Shown: positions 61,980 to 64,000 of the stretch, piece by piece
How positions within the stretch are numbered: position 1 is the first letter of the stretch
Layout of the letters: each line of letters opens with the position of its first letter
Source of the DNA: Pelomonas sp. Root405
GTDB taxonomy: Bacteria > Pseudomonadota > Gammaproteobacteria > Burkholderiales > Burkholderiaceae_C
Length of the DNA: 64,000 nucleotides
Reading direction: 5' to 3'
Assembly: GCF_001425165.1 (NCBI RefSeq)
Contig: NZ_LMDU01000001.1
Location: 1,333,311 to 1,397,310 of the forward strand
Notes under the pieces: generated by a model
Told to the model about the DNA's origin: nothing
Seen by the model: the letters and a program-made list of their open reading frames with translations, nothing else
Databases searched by the model: none
Position numbers and translations under genes: made by a program

Positions 61980-61990
61980 AGGAGCACGCG

Positions 61991-62971
61991 ATGCCAACGA
62001 TGACCGCACAACAGGCGCTGATTGCGGCGCTGCACCGCGCGATGGCCGCCGACGAGCGCGTGATCTTCCTCGGCGAGGGCGTGGCGACGAAGAACCCCGC
62101 CCTGCTGGCCGCCTTCGGCGCCGAGCGCGTGCGCAACACACCGCTGGCTGAGGCCAGCATCGTCGGCTGCGCCGTGGGCGCCGCGGCCATGGGCTTGCGC
62201 CCCGTGGTGGACCTGCTGTTCTCGCCCTTCCTGATGCTGGCCATGGACGCGCTGGTCAACAGCGCCGGCAAGCTCGGGGCCTTGAGCGGCGGCCAGTTCG
62301 AGTTCCCGCTGGTGGTGCTGGCCCAGACCGGCGCCGGCTGGGCCATCGGTGGCCAGCACAACCACAACCTGGAGGCCTTGTTCGTGCACGTGCCCGGCCT
62401 GCAGGTGCTGATGCCCAGCACGCCGGCCGACAGCGCCGGGCTGCTGACCGGCGCGTTGGGCCAGCCGCGGCCCAGCCTGCTGTTCAGTGACATCGGCCTG
62501 GCTCATGAGCGCGGTGAGGTGACAGGCGAAGAGCTGCAGCTGCCGGGCCTCGCGGCGGTGCGCCGCCGTGGCGAAGCGCTGACGCTGGTGGGCTATGGCA
62601 AGACCGTCCATCACTGTCTCACGGCGGCGCAGACGCTGCAGGCGGAAGGCGTGGCGGCCGAGGTCATCGACCTGCGCAGCTTGAAGCCCCTGGACACCAT
62701 GACCTTGCTCGCCTCCGTGCGCAAGACCGGCCGCCTGCTGTGCGTCACCGAGGCCAGCGGCCTGTGCGGCCTGGCCGCCGAGCTGTGCGCCGTCGTCGCC
62801 GAGCAGGCCTTTGCCGACTTGAAGGCGGCACCCCGGCGCCTGACCGGCCCCGACGCTGCGGCGCTGGCCAGCTGGCCGCTGGAGCAGGCCGCCGTGCCTC
62901 AGCCCGAACAGATCGCCGCCCACGCAAGGGCGCTGCTGCAGGACCGTCTCTCAAACACCTCGTCCTCCTGA
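61991..62971 (+). CDS. Thiamine-pyrophosphate-dependent dehydrogenase E1 beta subunit
   Basis: 326-residue E1-beta-type subunit (transketolase-like pyrimidine-binding fold). ATG at 61991 is chosen because AAGGAG lies 6 bases upstream; an ATG at 61976 overlapping the alpha stop is possible. Motifs: VIFLGEGVATKNPALLAAFG, NTPLAEASIVGCAVGAAAMG, QTGAGWAIGGQHNHNLEALF, and the C-terminal VIDLRSLKPLDTMTLLASVR. It forms the alpha2beta2 E1 with the preceding gene. Confidence 0.9.
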   Translation: MPTMTAQQALIAALHRAMAADERVIFLGEGVATKNPALLAAFGAERVRNTPLAEASIVGCAVGAAAMGLRPVVDLLFSPFLMLAMDALVNSAGKLGALSGGQFEFPLVVLAQTGAGWAIGGQHNHNLEALFVHVPGLQVLMPSTPADSAGLLTGALGQPRPSLLFSDIGLAHERGEVTGEELQLPGLAAVRRRGEALTLVGYGKTVHHCLTAAQTLQAEGVAAEVIDLRSLKPLDTMTLLASVRKTGRLLCVTEASGLCGLAAELCAVVAEQAFADLKAAPRRLTGPDAAALASWPLEQAAVPQPEQIAAHARALLQDRLSNTSSS

Positions 62972-62993
62972 ACCTTCCTGATCGGAAAGCACC

Positions 62994-63764
62994 ATGAACA
63001 AGACCTCGATGACCCTCTTGCTGGCCCTGGCCAGCGCCACCCTGCTGGCCACCTCGCCGGCTCGTGCCGCCACGCCCAACTACGGCAGCTATGCCGGCAC
63101 CAGCGGTGGTGCCCGTAGCGGCGGCGAAGGCAGCTTCTCAGCCATGGCCAACACACCGTCCTACTACAAGTACTCCTATGCCTGGGGCATGGCCGGCCTG
63201 GGTGATGGCACGCTGCACGCGGCCGCCAGCGCCACGCCTTGCCCGGGCTGCCATGCCAAGACGGGTGCCGAATCGTCGGCCCGCTTCTGGGACACGGTGA
63301 GCTTCCGCAACGGCCAGAACCTCGGCCTGGCCAACCTCAGCGTCACCATCGATGGCACCCTCACGCCGGGCGGCAATGCGCAGGCTTGGGCGCGCTTCTA
63401 TGTCGGCGATCCCAAGGCCGACTTCTTCGACCGCCTGAACCACTATGCCCCGGCCGTGGCGCTGAAGTCCGGCACGACGGTCCTGGGCGACGAGCTGGTC
63501 ATTCCCTTGGGCGACAGCAGGTTCTTCATCTATGCCGAGCTCTACACCTCGGCCGTCGCGCTGCCCTATCCCGGCAGCCCCAACACCAGCGCCGACTTCG
63601 GCAACACCCTGCACTTCAACTGGACCCTGCCCGACGGCGTGACAACGAGCTCGGCTTCGGGCCAGTTCATGACCAGCGCCGTGCCAGAGCCATCGAGCTG
63701 GGCGATGAGCGGCGCCGGCCTGCTGCTGCTGAGCTGGCTGCTGCGTCGCCGCCGCGCGGCTTGA
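62994..63764 (+). CDS. PEP-CTERM protein containing a CxxCH motif
   Basis: 256-residue exported protein. Signal peptide MNKTSMTLLLALASATLLAT...ARA. The body is Gly/Ser/Tyr-rich at first (YAGTSGGARSGGEGSFSA), then contains TPCPGCHAK (83-87 CPGCH), a potential c-type haem attachment motif. Beta-strand repeats follow. The C-terminus is AVPEPSSWAMSGAGLLLLSW plus a basic tail, the exosortase sorting signal. It starts 22 bases after E1-beta. Whether haem is attached cannot be told from sequence. Confidence 0.85.
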   Translation: MNKTSMTLLLALASATLLATSPARAATPNYGSYAGTSGGARSGGEGSFSAMANTPSYYKYSYAWGMAGLGDGTLHAAASATPCPGCHAKTGAESSARFWDTVSFRNGQNLGLANLSVTIDGTLTPGGNAQAWARFYVGDPKADFFDRLNHYAPAVALKSGTTVLGDELVIPLGDSRFFIYAELYTSAVALPYPGSPNTSADFGNTLHFNWTLPDGVTTSSASGQFMTSAVPEPSSWAMSGAGLLLLSWLLRRRRAA

Positions 63765-63765
63765 A

Positions 63766-64000
63766 TCAGCGCAGGCCGGCGAGAGCCACGGCCATGGCCT
63801 GCCGGTAAGCGGGCATGTCCTGCAGGTCGTTGTGGCTGCCGCCTTCGATGCGCAGCAGCCGGGCCCCCGGCAGCACCGCCTGGAGCTTGGCGCTTTCGGC
63901 GAAGGGAATGACCTCGTCGCGGTCGCCATGCACCAGCAGCACTGGGCCGCGTATGCGCTCGATCACACGGTCAGTGCGCAGCGGGTAGCGCAGTGCCAGC
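63766..64000 (-). CDS. Alpha/beta hydrolase, C-terminal part (continues past window edge)
   Basis: The frame is open to base 64000. It encodes LALRYPLRTDRVIERIRGPV, LLVHGDRDEVIPF (acid Asp of the triad is in GDRDEVIP) and EGGSHNDLQDM (catalytic His). This is the C-terminal third of a small alpha/beta hydrolase of the BEM46/ABHD13-like type. Convergent with the PEP-CTERM gene; the stops are about 1 base apart. Confidence 0.8.
   Translation of the reverse strand, partial: LALRYPLRTDRVIERIRGPVLLVHGDRDEVIPFAESAKLQAVLPGARLLRIEGGSHNDLQDMPAYRQAMAVALAGLR

Overview
The window is a high-GC chromosomal segment from a betaproteobacterium of the order Burkholderiales. It is most like the Roseateles/Pelomonas/Mitsuaria group, but that genus-level placement is inference. 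The evidence is the housekeeping block thrS-infC-rpmI-rplT-pheS-pheT-ihfA-merR-like followed by tRNA-Pro, two PEP-CTERM proteins, and many TonB-dependent receptors tied to polysaccharide lyases.

Layout. (1) 1-4147: the end of a carbohydrate locus cut by the window edge, with a TonB receptor (partial), an alginate-lyase-family enzyme and a sodium:solute symporter. (2) 4148-6485: a mobile-DNA scar. It holds a C-terminal integrase remnant, an IS21-family element whose istA has lost its catalytic core but whose istB is intact, and short remnants next to tRNA-Pro(GGG). (3) 6486-14498: the translation operon on the minus strand. It opens with a threonine-rich leader peptide plus terminator before thrS, uses a rare ATC start for infC, and has a second terminator hairpin before pheS. 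(4) 14545-23500: a patatin-like protein, a TonB receptor, Tex, a divergent AraC regulator/SDR pair and a flavoprotein. (5) 23555-28868: a GPH-family sugar symporter, a three-gene oxidoreductase/GNAT/SDR operon, a 267-bp highly palindromic repeat element, and a KdgR-type IclR regulator. (6) 28922-45363: the main pectin locus. On the minus strand are kduD, ogl, a pectin methylesterase and a pectate lyase. On the plus strand are a TonB receptor, a small PEP-CTERM protein, a pectate lyase-pectinesterase fusion, a second TonB receptor, a second pectate lyase and an SGNH (CE12-like) esterase. (7) 45444-48863: small hypothetical genes, a methyltransferase, an alpha/beta hydrolase and a solute-binding protein. 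(8) 48860-55501: a second pectin operon on the minus strand with KDG kinase, pectate lyase, a GH43 enzyme and a complete TRAP transporter (dctP, dctQ, dctM). (9) 55669-58015: three overlapping genes with split-barrel-like/GAF proteins. (10) 58244-64000: a plus-strand group of a lipoprotein, a periplasmic protein, a 53-residue two-cysteine peptide, paired ThDP-dependent dehydrogenase subunits and a PEP-CTERM protein, followed by a convergent partial hydrolase.

How the genes work together. TonB receptors would bring pectin fragments across the outer membrane. Secreted or periplasmic pectate lyases and methylesterases, with the CE12-like esterase and GH43 trimming side chains, would yield unsaturated oligogalacturonides. 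The TRAP and/or GPH transporter would move these across the inner membrane. Ogl, KduD and KdgK then take them towards 2-keto-3-deoxy-6-phosphogluconate. KduI and the KDPG aldolase are not in the window and must be elsewhere. Four similar 17-bp dyads (half-site about WTGRAAC, 3-bp spacer) lie upstream of the GPH symporter, between kduD and its divergent TonB receptor (two copies), and upstream of kdgK. I infer these are operators of the KdgR-like repressor, which would make the dispersed pectin genes one regulon.
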